A stretch of DNA of 64,000 nucleotides from Caballeronia grimmiae (GTDB lineage Bacteria > Pseudomonadota > Gammaproteobacteria > Burkholderiales > Burkholderiaceae), in NCBI RefSeq assembly GCF_000698555.1, contig NZ_JFHE01000005.1:124001-188000 (forward strand). The letters are read 5' to 3'. Shown here one piece after another: positions 8,306-18,975 of this stretch. The position numbers were made by a program, and so were the translations under genes. Under the pieces are notes generated by a model. That model did not search any database. It worked only from the letters and a program-made list of their open reading frames with translations, and had not been told where the DNA came from. Each line of letters starts with the position of its first letter. Position 1 is the first letter of the stretch.

Positions 8306-9199
8306 ATGAGCGAAGCACCCCACGGAGCTCCGATCAGGACACCCGGCCAACTCATCGCGGCGATCATCGCGGGGTTCGGCATCCCGGTCGCCATCATCAT
8401 CCTGCTCGCCGTTTACGTCGATACCTCGACGCGCACCGGCGCCGGCACCAACATCGACGCTTCGGTGCAAGAGCGCGTCGCGCCCGCCGCGAAAGTCGAT
8501 ATCCGCGACGCCAACGCCCCCCGCGTCTACAAAACCGGCGAAGAAGTGTTCAAAGCCGTCTGCTCCGCATGTCACGCGACAGGCACAGCCGGCGCACCCA
8601 AAGTCGGCGATGCCGGCGCATGGGCCCCGCGCATCAGCGAAGGCTACGACACGCTGCTGCACAACGCGCTCAACGGCAAAGGCGCGATGCCTCCGCGCGG
8701 CGGCGCCAGCCCCGACGATTACAGTGACTTCGAAATTGCGCGCGCCGTCGACTACATGGCGAACAACGCTGGCGCGAAGTTCGCCGAACCGGCGCAACCT
8801 GCATCGGGGGCGGCGGCGGGTGCATCGGCTGCGGCGTCTGCTCCGTCCGGCGCATCGGGCGCGACCGACAACGCACAGGCCGCAGCCGCACTAGCGGCGC
8901 TCGCATCGGTGCCGCAAACCGCATCCGCGCCGGCTGCGGGTGCACAAAGCGCGGATGCCGCTCAGGCGGGCAAGGCGCTCTACGAACAGGTCTGTCAGGC
9001 GTGTCACGCGGCAGGCGTGCTGAACGCGCCCAAGTTCGGCGACAAAGCCGCCTGGGCGCCGCGCCTCAAGGAGCCGATGGAAACGGTCTACAACTACGCG
9101 CTCCACGGCAAAGGCGCGATGCCGCCGAAGGGCGGATCGAACGCACCGGACGCAGATGTGAAAGCGGCCGTCGATTACATGGTGAACGCGTCGAAGTAA
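8306..9199 (+). CDS. Membrane-anchored dihaem cytochrome c (c5 type)
   Basis: 297 residues. One N-terminal transmembrane helix (QLIAAIIAGFGIPVAIIILL, about residues 14-33) anchors two cytochrome c5-like domains in the periplasm. The haem-binding CxxCH motifs are CSACH (86-90) and CQACH (230-234), and each domain ends with the same block, GKGAMPP(R/K)GG, whose Met is the probable sixth ligand. The two domains are therefore an internal duplication joined by an Ala/Ser/Gly-rich linker (about 165-215). Such proteins carry electrons between the bc1 complex and terminal oxidases. GGGAGACGAG upstream of ATG 8306 supports the start. The gene is monocistronic and converges on rep with a shared terminator. 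Confidence 0.93.
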   Translation: MSEAPHGAPIRTPGQLIAAIIAGFGIPVAIIILLAVYVDTSTRTGAGTNIDASVQERVAPAAKVDIRDANAPRVYKTGEEVFKAVCSACHATGTAGAPKVGDAGAWAPRISEGYDTLLHNALNGKGAMPPRGGASPDDYSDFEIARAVDYMANNAGAKFAEPAQPASGAAAGASAAASAPSGASGATDNAQAAAALAALASVPQTASAPAAGAQSADAAQAGKALYEQVCQACHAAGVLNAPKFGDKAAWAPRLKEPMETVYNYALHGKGAMPPKGGSNAPDADVKAAVDYMVNASK

Positions 9200-9251
9200 C
9201 GTCGCGGCCAGCAGTATCGTGCGAGCCGGTTGCTGTCGTCCGGCGTCGCAA

Positions 9252-9293
9252 CGAAAAAGCCCTGCGCACGCATCAAGCGTCGCAGGGCTTCTT
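9252..9293. terminator. Bidirectional terminator between cytochrome c and rep
   Basis: AAGCCCTGCG (9257-9266) pairs perfectly with CGCAGGGCTT (9281-9290). An A run on the left and a T-rich stretch on the right make it usable from both strands. It lies between the converging stop codons at 9199 and 9312. Confidence 0.85.
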
Positions 9294-9311
9294 ATCGAGT
9301 GCAGAAAGTCA

Positions 9312-11399
9312 TTAGCTCTTCTGCAACATCGCCTTCAGCATCGCCATCCGGTCTTTCGGCGACAACGGCGCTTCTTCCGCCGTCGGCGGCGGCGCATCGT
9401 CGAGCAGCATTTCCGGAATGAAGCGCGATGGCTCGCACACCACCGTCTCCCGCGCGCGCTTGCGCTTCTTGCACCAGTTCAGATGCAGGCTGCGCTGCGC
9501 CCGCGTAATCGCCACGTACATCAGCCGGCGCTCTTCCTCGATGCGCGCATCGTCGACCGGACTGTCGTCGTCCGCGTTTCCGCGATGCGGCATGATGCCT
9601 TCCTCGACGCCCACCAGAAACACGTGCGGATACTCCAGCCCCTTCGACGCATGCACCGTCGAAAGCCGCACCGCGTCCGGGTCTTCGTCCTTGCCTTCGA
9701 GCATAGACATCAGCGCAACGGTCTGGATCAGCCCGAGCAGATTCTTGCCCTCGTCGGCGAGGCCATCGGCGGTGTCGTAGCCGGTCTGCTCGCTTTCCGG
9801 CGATGCCTCCGGCTTCGTGCCCTTGCGCTTCAGCCATTCGCAGAATTCGAGCACGTTCTGCCACTTCGATTGCGCCTGCCGCTCGTCGAAGGCATCGTAG
9901 AGATAGGCTTCGTAGTGGATGGCTTCCATCATGTCGTCGAGCACTTCGGTCGCCGGATCGCGCGCGGCGCGGTCCGAGAGCCGGCGTATCCATTCGCAGA
10001 AGGTGCGCAGCGGTTCGACTTGCCGCGCCGACAGCCGCGCCTCGATGCCGCCCATGAACACCGCCTCGAACAGCGACACCTTCGCTGCGCCCGCGAACGC
10101 ACCGAGCGCTTCGAGCGTCGTGTTGCCGACGCCGCGCCGGGGTGTCGTGATGGCGCGGATGAAAGCGGGATCGTCGTCCGGATTCGCGATCAGCCGCAAG
10201 TACGCGATGATGTCCTTGATCTCCGCGCGATCGAAGAACGACTGCCCGCCCGACAGCACATACGGGATGCGCTCGCGCCGGAGCACCTGTTCGAAGATGC
10301 GCGCCTGAAAATTTCCGCGATACAGTATGGCGTAGTCGCGGAACGCCGCGCGCCGCTCGAACTTGTGCGCCGAGAGCCGGAACACGACGGATTCGGCCTC
10401 GTGCTGTTCGTCGTTGCAGCCGGTGACGGTGATCGTGTCGCCCATGCCGTGCTCGGACCACAGCTTCTTCTCGAAGAGCTTCGGATTGTTGGCGATGACG
10501 TTGTTCGCCGCAGTCAGAATGCGCACCGTCGAGCGATAGTTCTGCTCCAGCTTGACGATGTGCAGCTTCGGAAAGTCCGTGCTCAACTGCGCGAGGTTCT
10601 CGAGCGTGGCGCCGCGCCAGCCGTAGATAGCCTGATCGTCGTCGCCGACGGCGGTGAACGCCGCGCGCGGCCCGGCGAGCTGTTTCAGCAATTCGTACTG
10701 GCAGGCGTTGGTGTCCTGATATTCGTCGATCAGCAGATAGCGCAAGCGGTTCTGCCACTTGTCGCGCACCTGCTCGTTCTCCGCGAAAAGTTGCGCGGGG
10801 CGCAGGATAAGATCGTCGAAATCGAGCGCCTGATACGCGTGCAGCGTCGCGGCATAGCTGCGATACACGATCGCCGCCTGATGCTCGTCCTCGTTGTTCG
10901 CGAGCACGGCTGCCTGATCGGGAGAGACCATCGCGTTCTTCCACAGCGAGATGATCGACTGCACCTTGCGGATGAGCCCTTTGTCCGTGGTGCCGAGCTG
11001 TTCCTGGACCATGCCGAAGCAGTCGTCGGAATCCATGATCGAGAACTGCGGCTTCAGCCCGACGTGCTCCGCTTCCTGCCGCATGATCTGCACGCCGAGC
11101 GAGTGGAACGTGCAGATGGTCAACTGATTGACCGGCACCTTGCGGCCTTCCTTGCCGGGCGTCGTCAGCGTCTTGCCTTCGAGGAGCTTGGCGGTCCGCT
11201 CGCGCATTTCGAGCGCGGCCTTGTTCGTGAAGGTCAGCGCGGCGATGTGCTTCGGCTCGAAGCCACGGCCTTCGATCAGATGCGCGATCTTCTGCGTGAT
11301 CACGCGCGTCTTGCCGCTGCCGGCGCCGGCGAGCACGAGACAGGGACCATCGAGATAGCGCACCGCTTCGCTTTGTGCGGCGTTGAGACCTGCGGACAT
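9312..11399 (-). CDS. rep: ATP-dependent DNA helicase Rep (UvrD/Rep superfamily 1A)
   Basis: 695 residues from ATG 11399 (MSAGLNAAQSEAVRYLDG). All superfamily 1 motifs are visible: Q motif LNAAQSEAV, Walker A AGAGSGKT (24-31), Ia TFTNKAALEMRER, Walker B/II LLIDEYQDTNACQYELL, III GDDDQAIYGWRGA, IV EQNYRSTVRIL, V VRLSTVHASKGLEYPHVFL, VI YVAITRAQ. The opening segment and length fit Rep more closely than UvrD or PcrA. Rep is a 3'-5' translocase that clears protein roadblocks ahead of the replisome. An upstream in-frame extension to 11486 has no family similarity and was dropped. Confidence 0.92.
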   Translation of the reverse strand: MSAGLNAAQSEAVRYLDGPCLVLAGAGSGKTRVITQKIAHLIEGRGFEPKHIAALTFTNKAALEMRERTAKLLEGKTLTTPGKEGRKVPVNQLTICTFHSLGVQIMRQEAEHVGLKPQFSIMDSDDCFGMVQEQLGTTDKGLIRKVQSIISLWKNAMVSPDQAAVLANNEDEHQAAIVYRSYAATLHAYQALDFDDLILRPAQLFAENEQVRDKWQNRLRYLLIDEYQDTNACQYELLKQLAGPRAAFTAVGDDDQAIYGWRGATLENLAQLSTDFPKLHIVKLEQNYRSTVRILTAANNVIANNPKLFEKKLWSEHGMGDTITVTGCNDEQHEAESVVFRLSAHKFERRAAFRDYAILYRGNFQARIFEQVLRRERIPYVLSGGQSFFDRAEIKDIIAYLRLIANPDDDPAFIRAITTPRRGVGNTTLEALGAFAGAAKVSLFEAVFMGGIEARLSARQVEPLRTFCEWIRRLSDRAARDPATEVLDDMMEAIHYEAYLYDAFDERQAQSKWQNVLEFCEWLKRKGTKPEASPESEQTGYDTADGLADEGKNLLGLIQTVALMSMLEGKDEDPDAVRLSTVHASKGLEYPHVFLVGVEEGIMPHRGNADDDSPVDDARIEEERRLMYVAITRAQRSLHLNWCKKRKRARETVVCEPSRFIPEMLLDDAPPPTAEEAPLSPKDRMAMLKAMLQKS

Positions 11400-11627
11400 C
11401 GTTCTGGACTTTGGAGAGTGAGGCGAGCGGCAACCGGTAAAAAACACCGCCGCTAATGGACTGCGAGCATTTGCCTGGCGGCACACTGTTCATGCGCGCG
11501 GCAAATTCGAGAGCGCGATGTTAACACGATAAAACGCGGCGGGTTTTGGCCCTCGTTCGCTTTCCGGTTGCCGCCGTTTGGCCGCGTGCCACAATATCTG
11601 TTCGATACGAACAGGATGATGCCCACA

Positions 11628-12671
11628 ATGAGTTCAGCACTAAAAGTCGGCCTGATGGGCTATGGCCTCGCCGGCGCGACGTTCCACGCTCCCGTCATCG
11701 AGCATTGCGGCCGCGCGAGCGTGACGGCCATCGCGACGAGCCAGGCGGAGCGCGCGCAGGCCGATTATCCCGACGCGCAGATCGTCGCCGACTTCGATGC
11801 GCTCGTCGCCATCGACGACATCGCGTGCATCGTCATCGCCACGCCCAACGATACGCACTTCGACCTCGCGCGCCGCGCGCTGTCGGCGGGCAAGCACGTG
11901 GTCGTCGACAAGCCGGTGACGCTCAGCGCAGCGGATGCCCGCGCGCTCGCCGATCTTGCCGCCGAGCGCGGCTTGCTGTTCGCGCCGTTTCACAACCGTC
12001 GTTGGGACGGCGACTTCATGACGGCGCGCGCGCTGATAGAGAGCGGGCGGCTCGGGCGCATTACGCATTACGAATCCCATTTCGATCGATTCCGTCCCAA
12101 AGTGCCGCAACGCTGGCGCGAGGAAGCGGCGCGCGGCGGCGGCTTGCTGTTCGATCTGGGGCCGCATCTGATCGATCAGGCGCTCGCGCTTTTCGGCGCG
12201 CCGCAGACGGTGACGGCTTTCGTGAAGGCGCATCGCGATCACGCGCACGCGCCGGATTACGTGCATCTCGTGCTCGGCTACGCGGACAAGGAAGTGGTTT
12301 TGCATGCGAGCGCGCTCGCTGCGCTGGAGCCGCCGCGTTTCACGATCCACGGCACGCGCGGCAGCTATGTGAAGACCGGCCTCGACGTGCAGGAAGATCA
12401 GTTGCGCTCCGGACTGCACCCCGGCGATGCGGGCTTCGGCAAGAATCCGCCGGGATTGCTGCGCGAAGTGGATGGCGACCACGATCTGCGCCACGAATTC
12501 GCCACGCGCGATGGCGCGTATGTGGAGTTCTATCGTGCGCTGGCGGCGTCGGTGCTGGATGGCAAGCCGTTCCCGGTCACGCCGCAGGATGCGGTGGACA
12601 CGATGACGGTTATCGAGCTTGCGCTGCAGAGCGAGCGGGAAGGGAGAAGGGTCGAGTTTACGCGGGGGTGA
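11628..12671 (+). CDS. Gfo/Idh/MocA-family NAD(P)-dependent oxidoreductase
   Basis: 347 residues from ATG 11628 (MSSALKVGLMGYGLAGATFH); ATG 11616 four codons earlier is possible. The N-terminal Rossmann fold shows GxGxxG as GYGLAGATFH, then IVIATPNDTHFDLARRAL and the conserved GKHVVVDKPVTLS with the EKP/DKP lysine. The C-terminal substrate half has GGGLLFDLGPHLIDQAL, with the catalytic-type histidine. Members oxidise sugars, polyols or related substrates. The nearest E. coli type is YhhX/YdgJ. It stands alone between rep (divergent) and the glycine riboswitch, so its substrate cannot be inferred from context. Confidence 0.88.
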   Translation: MSSALKVGLMGYGLAGATFHAPVIEHCGRASVTAIATSQAERAQADYPDAQIVADFDALVAIDDIACIVIATPNDTHFDLARRALSAGKHVVVDKPVTLSAADARALADLAAERGLLFAPFHNRRWDGDFMTARALIESGRLGRITHYESHFDRFRPKVPQRWREEAARGGGLLFDLGPHLIDQALALFGAPQTVTAFVKAHRDHAHAPDYVHLVLGYADKEVVLHASALAALEPPRFTIHGTRGSYVKTGLDVQEDQLRSGLHPGDAGFGKNPPGLLREVDGDHDLRHEFATRDGAYVEFYRALAASVLDGKPFPVTPQDAVDTMTVIELALQSEREGRRVEFTRG

Positions 12672-12804
12672 GGGGAGGGCGATTCCTGACACGGCACCGC
12701 CCCGAACCTAAAGAATCGTGCGGAATCACACCGCCCGATCGCACACAATCGCCCGTCTCCGAATCCGTTTGACAACCCCATTTCCGTCGCGTAAATTCTG
12801 CCGC

Positions 12805-13052
12805 ACGCGTCGGGAGAGCGCGTGGCCGTCGTCGTGCAAACGCACCGCGAGCGCCGCGCCGCCGAAGGGGCACACCCGCAAACTCTCAGGCAAAAGGACC
12901 GGCCGCGTCGGAGGATCGAATCCTCCGTACTCTGGAGAGCGGCAACGGCTTCGTCGAACGAAAAGCCAGTTGCCCACCGAAGGGGCGCGCGAGGGACCAT
13001 CGGCACACGTCGAAGTCCGCGCAATCTCTCAGGTACCGAGGACAGAGGGGTC
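12805..13052 (+). promoter_or_regulatory. Tandem glycine riboswitch upstream of gcvT
   Basis: Two consecutive glycine-aptamer patterns are present. Aptamer I starts CGTCGGGAGAGCG at 12808 and includes GCCGAAGGGGCA and AACTCTCAGGCAAAAGGACC (to about 12900). Aptamer II starts CTCTGGAGAGCG near 12930 and includes ACCGAAGGGGCGC and AATCTCTCAGGTACCGAGG, then ACAGAGGGG at 13042-13050. The conserved GCCGAAGGGGCA and CTCTCAGG-AAAGGAC segments are those of Rfam family gcvT. It sits 118 bp before gcvT and most likely switches gcvTHP on when glycine is high. Boundaries are approximate. Confidence 0.95.
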
Positions 13053-13170
13053 ACGCATCGCAACTGCATCGTGGTTGCGCTTCGCATGCCGCATCGGGCG
13101 GCGAGCGAAGCCGCATTTCACCGGCAAACCGCGCTGCGTGGCCTTTCTTGTTTCGCGAACCGAGGCCCCG

Positions 13171-14295
13171 ATGACTGCACTCCAACACACGCCCCTGCAT
13201 GCCGCTCACCTCGCGCTCAACGCGCGCATGGTCGATTTCGGCGGCTGGGACATGCCCGTCAACTACGGTTCGCAGATCGACGAACACCGCGCCGTGCGCA
13301 CCGACGCCGGCATGTTCGACGTCTCTCACATGCGCGTCGTCGATTTCCAGGGCGACGCCGTCCGCGATTTCTTCCGCTACGCGATCGCCAATAACGTCGA
13401 CAAGCTGACGACGCCCGGCCGTGCGCTCTACTCGTGTCTGCTCAAGACCGACGGCGGCGTGATCGACGATCTCATCGTCTACTACTTCTCCGAAACGAAC
13501 TTCCGCGTGGTCGTCAACGCGAGCACGGCGGACAAGGACATCGCGTGGTTCGGTCAGCTGAACGCCGAAGGCGGCTTCAACCTGTCGATTACGCCGCGCG
13601 GCGATCTCGGCATCATCGCCGTGCAAGGCCCGAACGCGCGCGAGAAAGTCTGGCAAGTGCTGCCGGACACGCGCGCCGCGACCCAGGACATCAAGCCGTT
13701 CAACGCGGTCACGTTTCCCTCCACCAACTACGGCGAACTGATGCTCGCGCGCACTGGCTATACCGGTGAGGACGGCTTCGAAATCGTCGTTCCCGCGACG
13801 CACGTCGAAGCGCTCTGGAACGCGCTGGTCGCAGCGGGCGTGAAGCCGGCCGGACTTGGCGCGCGCGACACGCTGCGGCTCGAAGCCGGCATGAACCTCT
13901 ACGGCCAGGACATGGACGAAACCGTGTCGCCGCTCGACGCGGGCCTCGCCTGGACCGTCGATCTGAAAACGCCGCGTGACTTCGTCGGCCGCGCGGCGCT
14001 CGAGGCGAACGGCGCGAAGGCGAGTTTCGTCGGCCTCGTGCTCATCAAGGAGAACGGCCGTGCAGGCGGCGTGCTGCGCGCGCATCAAAAAGTCGTGACG
14101 CCGCACGGCGACGGCGAAATCACGAGCGGCACGTTCTCGCCGTCGATGCAGGAGTCGATTGCGTTCGCTCGCGTGCCGACGGCCGTCGCGCCCGGCGATA
14201 CGGTGCAGGTTGTCATCCGCGACAAGCAAGTCCCTGCGCGCGTGGTAAAACTTCCGTTCGTGCGCAGCGGCAAGGTTCTCTTCGAACCCCAGTAA
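13171..14295 (+). CDS. gcvT: Glycine cleavage system T protein (aminomethyltransferase)
   Basis: 374 residues from ATG 13171 ([20 protein letters not shown]). The frame stays open back to 12718, but that extension translates the riboswitch and was rejected. Family landmarks are [44 protein letters not shown] and [11 protein letters not shown], with the C-terminal barrel domain after about residue 280. GcvT transfers the aminomethyl carbon from lipoylated GcvH to tetrahydrofolate, yielding 5,10-methylene-THF and ammonia. First gene of gcvT-gcvH-gcvP; the glycine riboswitch precedes it. Confidence 0.97.
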   Translation: MTALQHTPLHAAHLALNARMVDFGGWDMPVNYGSQIDEHRAVRTDAGMFDVSHMRVVDFQGDAVRDFFRYAIANNVDKLTTPGRALYSCLLKTDGGVIDDLIVYYFSETNFRVVVNASTADKDIAWFGQLNAEGGFNLSITPRGDLGIIAVQGPNAREKVWQVLPDTRAATQDIKPFNAVTFPSTNYGELMLARTGYTGEDGFEIVVPATHVEALWNALVAAGVKPAGLGARDTLRLEAGMNLYGQDMDETVSPLDAGLAWTVDLKTPRDFVGRAALEANGAKASFVGLVLIKENGRAGGVLRAHQKVVTPHGDGEITSGTFSPSMQESIAFARVPTAVAPGDTVQVVIRDKQVPARVVKLPFVRSGKVLFEPQ

Positions 14296-14359
14296 GCCGG
14301 ACGCGCGCGTTTCTCCAGTCAAAACTTCACGAACGAACGAACCACGCAAGGAGCATCCA

Positions 14360-14740
14360 ATGAGCATCCCGGCCGATCTGAAATACACCGAATCGCACGA
14401 ATGGGTCCGCACGGAATCCGACGGCACGCTGACCGTCGGCATCACCGATCACGCGCAGGAAGCGCTCGGCGACATCGTGTTCGTCGAACTGCCGGCGGCG
14501 GGCAAGTCGGTGGCGGCGGGCGACGCCATCGCGGTCATCGAATCGGTGAAAGCGGCCTCCGATATCTACGCGCCGGTCTCGGGCGAAGTGGTCGCGGCCA
14601 ACGACGCGCTGACGGCATCGCCCGATCAGGTGAACGGCGCGCCGTACGAAAGCTGGCTGTTCAAGATCAAGCCCGCGAGCGACGCGGGTCTCGACAAGCT
14701 GCTCGACGCCGAAGGCTACGGCAAGTCGATCGGCGAATAA
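14360..14740 (+). CDS. gcvH: Glycine cleavage system H protein (lipoyl carrier)
   Basis: 126 residues, the usual length. The lipoylation site is K64 in [18 protein letters not shown]. The N-terminus [13 protein letters not shown] is typical, as are [15 protein letters not shown] and the C-terminal [13 protein letters not shown]. GcvH shuttles the aminomethyl group between GcvP, GcvT and the lipoamide dehydrogenase L protein, whose gene is not in the window. AAGGAG lies upstream of ATG 14360. It is 64 bp after gcvT and 55 bp before gcvP, in one operon. Confidence 0.98.
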   Translation: MSIPADLKYTESHEWVRTESDGTLTVGITDHAQEALGDIVFVELPAAGKSVAAGDAIAVIESVKAASDIYAPVSGEVVAANDALTASPDQVNGAPYESWLFKIKPASDAGLDKLLDAEGYGKSIGE

Positions 14741-14795
14741 ACCTCTATCAGACGAGAGCGGTTTCACGAAAGAGGCCGCTTTCGCAGGAATTCAA

Positions 14796-17726
14796 ATGAA
14801 GCTCGAACACCCGGATCGCCCGATGAACCGCACCTCTTTGTCACTCGCCGCGCTCGAATGCCACGATGCATTCGCTAGCCGGCACATCGGCCCCGACGAC
14901 GCCGACCAGCGCGCGATGCTCGACGCGCTCGGCTTCGCGTCGCGCGCGGCCTTCATCGACGCGGTGATTCCCGAAACGATCCGCCGCAAGGAGACGCTGC
15001 CGCTCGGCGCGTTCACGCAGCCGAAGAGCGAAGCGGAAGCGCTCGCGTCGCTGCGCAAGCTCGCGGACGAGAATCTGGTGTTTCGAACCTTCATCGGCCA
15101 GGGTTACTACGGCACGCACACGCCGGCCGTGATCCTGCGCAACGTCCTCGAAAATCCGGCGTGGTACACCGCGTACACGCCGTATCAGCCCGAGATTTCG
15201 CAAGGCCGTCTGGAGGCGCTGCTCAATTTCCAGCAGATGGTGATGGACCTGACGGGCCTCGCGATGGCGAACGCATCGCTGCTGGATGAAGCCACCGCCG
15301 CCGCCGAAGCGATGACGCTGCTGCAACGCATCGGCAAGCCGAAGTCGAACGTGTTCTATGTCGCCGACGACGTGCTGCTGCAGACCATCGAAGTCGTGAA
15401 GACGCGCGCGAAGCCGGCGGGCATCGACGTTCGGGTCGGCCCCGCGGCCGACGCCGCGAGCGCCAACGCATTCGGCGTGCTGCTGCAATATCCCGGCTCG
15501 AACGGCGACGTGCGCGACTACCGCGCGCTGGCCGAAGCAATTCACGCGGCGGGCGGGCATGTCGTCGCGTCGGCGGATTTGCTTGCACTGACGCTCATCA
15601 CGCCGCCGGGCGAGTGGGGCGCGGACGTAGCGATCGGCAATACGCAGCGTTTCGGCGTGCCGGTCGGCTTCGGCGGTCCGCACGCGGCGTACATGGCCGT
15701 GCGCGACGAGTTCAAGCGCCAGATGCCGGGGCGTCTCGTCGGCGTGACCGTCGACGCGCAAGGCAATTCCGCGCTGCGTCTCGCGCTGCAAACGCGCGAA
15801 CAGCACATTCGCCGCGAGAAGGCGACGTCGAACGTCTGCACGGCGCAGGCGCTGCTCGCGATCATGGCGAGCATGTACGCGGTCTATCACGGCCCGCAAG
15901 GACTCAAGGCGATCGCGCTGCGGGTGAACCGCGTCGCGTCGATATTCGCGGCGGGCGTTGCGAAGCTCGGCTATGCGATCGCCAACGAAACGTTCTTCGA
16001 TACGGTCACCATCGACAGCGGCGCGAACACCATCGCGCTGCATCAGGCCGCCCACGCCGCGCATATCAACCTGCGCCAAGTGAGCGCCACGCAAGTGGGG
16101 GTATCGCTCGATGAAACCACCACGCGCGACGACCTGCTGAAGCTCTTCGCATTGTTCGCGGAAGTCGCGGGCAAGACCGAAACGTTCGACATCGACGCGC
16201 TCGACGCGGCGCTGAAGGAGTCGCTTCCCGCCGAACTGAAGCGCACGAGCGATTACCTCACGCATCCGGTCTTCAACCGCCACCACTCCGAACACGAAAT
16301 GCTGCGCTATTTGCGCAGCCTCGCCGACAAGGACCTCGCGCTCGACCGCACGATGATTCCGCTCGGCTCCTGCACGATGAAGCTCAACGCGACGTCCGAG
16401 ATGCTGCCGGTGACGTGGCCCGAGTTCGCGCAGATTCATCCGTTCGCGCCCGCCGAACAGACGCTCGGTTATCGCACGATGATCGATCAGCTCGAGCAGA
16501 TGCTCGTTGCGTGCACGGGTTACGCGGCGGTGTCGCTGCAACCGAACGCGGGATCGCAGGGCGAGTACGCGGGCCTGCTCATCATTCATGCGTATCACGA
16601 GTCGCGCGGCGAAGGGCATCGCAACGTGTGCCTGATTCCGGCTTCCGCGCACGGCACGAATCCGGCATCGGCGCAGATGGCGGGCATGCAGGTCGTCGTC
16701 GTCGCGTGCGATGCTAACGGCAACGTCGATATCGAAGACCTCAAGGCGAAGGCCGAGAAGCATTCGGCGAATCTCGCGGCGATCATGATCACATATCCGT
16801 CGACGCACGGCGTGTTCGAGCGCAACGTGCGCGAGATCTGCGACATCGTGCATCAGCACGGCGGCCAGGTGTATGTCGACGGCGCGAACATGAACGCGAT
16901 GGTCGGCCTCTGCGCGCCGGGCCAGTTCGGCGGCGATGTCTCGCATCTGAACTTGCACAAGACGTTCTGCATTCCGCACGGCGGCGGCGGACCGGGCGTC
17001 GGTCCGGTCGCGGTCGGGGCGCATCTCGCCAAGTTCCTGCCGAATCAGACCTCCACGGGTTACAAGCGCGACGAAGCGGGCATCGGGGCGGTATCGTCGG
17101 CGCCGTATGGCTCGGCCGCCATTCTGCCGATCTCGTGGATGTACATCGCGATGATGGGCGCAACGGGCCTCACCGCCGCCACCGAGAGCGCGATCCTCGC
17201 GGCGAACTATGTCGCGAAGCGCCTCGCGCCGCATTATCCGGTGCTGTATAGCGGCCCCGGCGGGCTGGTCGCGCACGAGTGCATTCTCGATGTGCGGCCG
17301 ATCAAGGAAGTGAGCGGCATCTCCGTGGAAGACGTGGCGAAGCGCCTGATCGACTATGGCTTCCACGCGCCGACGATGAGCTTCCCCGTCCCCGGCACGC
17401 TGATGGTCGAGCCGACGGAATCGGAGTCGAAGGAAGAGCTGGACCGCTTCATCGACGCGATGATCGCCATTCGCGAAGAGATTCGCGCGGTCGAGGAAGG
17501 CCGCGCCGATCGCGAAGACAACGTGCTGAAGAACGCGCCGCACACGGCCGCGGTCGTCACCGCCGACGAGTGGAATCATGCGTACACGCGTGAACAGGCT
17601 GCGTATCCGGTGAAGTCGCTCGTGACGCGCAAGTACTGGTCGCCGGTCGGCCGCGCGGACAACGCGTATGGCGATCGCAACCTGATGTGCTCGTGCGTGC
17701 CGATTTCGGAGTACGCGGACGCGTGA
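14796..17726 (+). CDS. gcvP: Glycine dehydrogenase (decarboxylating), P protein
   Basis: 976 residues: the fused P1-P2 single-chain form. The N-terminal half carries [17 protein letters not shown] and [20 protein letters not shown]; the catalytic C-terminal half carries the pyridoxal phosphate lysine (about K722) in [18 protein letters not shown]. The enzyme decarboxylates glycine and loads the aminomethyl group onto GcvH. GCAGGAA before ATG 14796 supports this start; the ATG at 14823 ([12 protein letters not shown]) is an alternative that would remove nine residues. Last core gene of the riboswitch-controlled operon. Confidence 0.97.
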   Translation: MKLEHPDRPMNRTSLSLAALECHDAFASRHIGPDDADQRAMLDALGFASRAAFIDAVIPETIRRKETLPLGAFTQPKSEAEALASLRKLADENLVFRTFIGQGYYGTHTPAVILRNVLENPAWYTAYTPYQPEISQGRLEALLNFQQMVMDLTGLAMANASLLDEATAAAEAMTLLQRIGKPKSNVFYVADDVLLQTIEVVKTRAKPAGIDVRVGPAADAASANAFGVLLQYPGSNGDVRDYRALAEAIHAAGGHVVASADLLALTLITPPGEWGADVAIGNTQRFGVPVGFGGPHAAYMAVRDEFKRQMPGRLVGVTVDAQGNSALRLALQTREQHIRREKATSNVCTAQALLAIMASMYAVYHGPQGLKAIALRVNRVASIFAAGVAKLGYAIANETFFDTVTIDSGANTIALHQAAHAAHINLRQVSATQVGVSLDETTTRDDLLKLFALFAEVAGKTETFDIDALDAALKESLPAELKRTSDYLTHPVFNRHHSEHEMLRYLRSLADKDLALDRTMIPLGSCTMKLNATSEMLPVTWPEFAQIHPFAPAEQTLGYRTMIDQLEQMLVACTGYAAVSLQPNAGSQGEYAGLLIIHAYHESRGEGHRNVCLIPASAHGTNPASAQMAGMQVVVVACDANGNVDIEDLKAKAEKHSANLAAIMITYPSTHGVFERNVREICDIVHQHGGQVYVDGANMNAMVGLCAPGQFGGDVSHLNLHKTFCIPHGGGGPGVGPVAVGAHLAKFLPNQTSTGYKRDEAGIGAVSSAPYGSAAILPISWMYIAMMGATGLTAATESAILAANYVAKRLAPHYPVLYSGPGGLVAHECILDVRPIKEVSGISVEDVAKRLIDYGFHAPTMSFPVPGTLMVEPTESESKEELDRFIDAMIAIREEIRAVEEGRADREDNVLKNAPHTAAVVTADEWNHAYTREQAAYPVKSLVTRKYWSPVGRADNAYGDRNLMCSCVPISEYADA

Positions 17727-17836
17727 GCGTGAAAGCCGCGAGCCGCCCGCAAGCGTAAAGCATTGTCGGGTGAACTTGCGGCGCGTTCGGGAACGGCTAA
17801 CATCTCACCCCTGACCAAAGCAATCAGGGAGTGCAT

Positions 17837-18955
17837 ATGGCGCTGAAGGTGCGAAGGGTGAACGAGGCAAGCCGTTTCCGGACGACGCACGCAACGCTGG
17901 CGGCGCTGAGCGTGCTCTCCGCGCTGATGATCGCGCCAGGCGCACACGCGGCGATGAACTTCTGCGCCGCGCCCGCCATGCAGACGAGCGAGCGCACGCA
18001 CGCCGATCCGGGCGTGAAGGCGCTCGTGAAAGCGGTGCAATCTCACGTCGACGATCAGCCGAAGCCGCGCGCCACCCTGCACACCGAAGGCACGCTGCCG
18101 CACGAAGGCATTCACGATGAAAGCGTCGAGGCTGCCGGCGATCTCGGCCTCATGCGCGATGCGGCGCTTGCGTGGCGCGCCACGGGCAACGAACGGTATC
18201 TGCGTCTGGTCGATCGCTTCCTCTTCGCGTGGACGACGACTTACCAGCCGAGCTTCAATCCGATCGACGAGACCAACTTCGAATCGCTGATTCTCGCGTA
18301 CGACCTGACGGCGAGCGCGCTGCCGGTCAAGACGCGCAACGCGGCGAATGCGTTTATCGCGAAGATGGTGACGGGCTATATCACCGATATCGACAAGCAG
18401 CCGCGTCCGCTCACCGGGACGTATCGGAACAACTGGCAGAGTCATCGCGTGAAGCTGGTGGCGATGGGCGCATTCACCATCGACGATCGCAAGATGATCA
18501 ACGAGGCGCAGCGGCTTTTTGTCGAGCATATCGGCGACAACATCGCGCCGGATGGATCGACGGTCGATTTCTCCGAACGCGATGCGCTGCACTACGTCAC
18601 CTACGATTTACAGCCGCTCGTGACGGCGGCGCTTGCGGCGCGGCGTCACAACCGCAACTGGCTGCCGGAACGCGCGGCGACCGGCGCGACGCTCGCCGAT
18701 GCGCTCAACTGGCTCACGCCGTATGCGATCGGCACCCGAACGCACGAGGAATTCGTGCGCTCCACCGTACCTTTCGATGCGAAGCGTCGCGAGGCCGGCT
18801 TGCCGGGTTCATCGGGGCAGTGGGACCCGAAGAACGCGGCGGAACTCTTTCATCTGGCGGCGCGTCTCGACGGCCGCTATGCGCCGGTGGCATTGCGGCT
18901 CGCGCCCACGCCTCCCGCGTGGCTCGCGGTCTGTTTGCCGCTGCCGGCGCGCTAA
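17837..18955 (+). CDS. Alginate lyase-like secreted protein
   Basis: 372 residues from ATG 17837, where AGGGA lies 6 nt upstream. A signal peptide (hydrophobic run [20 protein letters not shown], cut after AHA) is followed by an alpha/alpha-barrel of the alginate lyase family (PF05426 type): [34 protein letters not shown] with the catalytic-like Asn-Asn-Trp-x-Ser-His, and [20 protein letters not shown]. The enzyme would act on uronate polysaccharide in the periplasm or outside. It sits between gcvP and sdaA, which have no obvious link with it, so it may have its own promoter in the 110 bp gap before it. Confidence 0.8.
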   Translation: MALKVRRVNEASRFRTTHATLAALSVLSALMIAPGAHAAMNFCAAPAMQTSERTHADPGVKALVKAVQSHVDDQPKPRATLHTEGTLPHEGIHDESVEAAGDLGLMRDAALAWRATGNERYLRLVDRFLFAWTTTYQPSFNPIDETNFESLILAYDLTASALPVKTRNAANAFIAKMVTGYITDIDKQPRPLTGTYRNNWQSHRVKLVAMGAFTIDDRKMINEAQRLFVEHIGDNIAPDGSTVDFSERDALHYVTYDLQPLVTAALAARRHNRNWLPERAATGATLADALNWLTPYAIGTRTHEEFVRSTVPFDAKRREAGLPGSSGQWDPKNAAELFHLAARLDGRYAPVALRLAPTPPAWLAVCLPLPAR

Positions 18956-18975
18956 TTTCTTTCGCAGGGGCAGTC

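Noticed and set aside
9219..11456. 745-residue plus-strand frame opposite rep
   Set aside because: Rep has all helicase motifs on the minus strand; the opposite frame has typical shadow composition.
12718..13170. N-terminal extension of gcvT through an open frame
   Set aside because: The region is a tandem glycine riboswitch and GcvT proteins start near [10 protein letters not shown].
14841..17579. 912-residue antisense frame over gcvP
   Set aside because: GcvP is unambiguous; this frame is Arg/His-rich shadow text.
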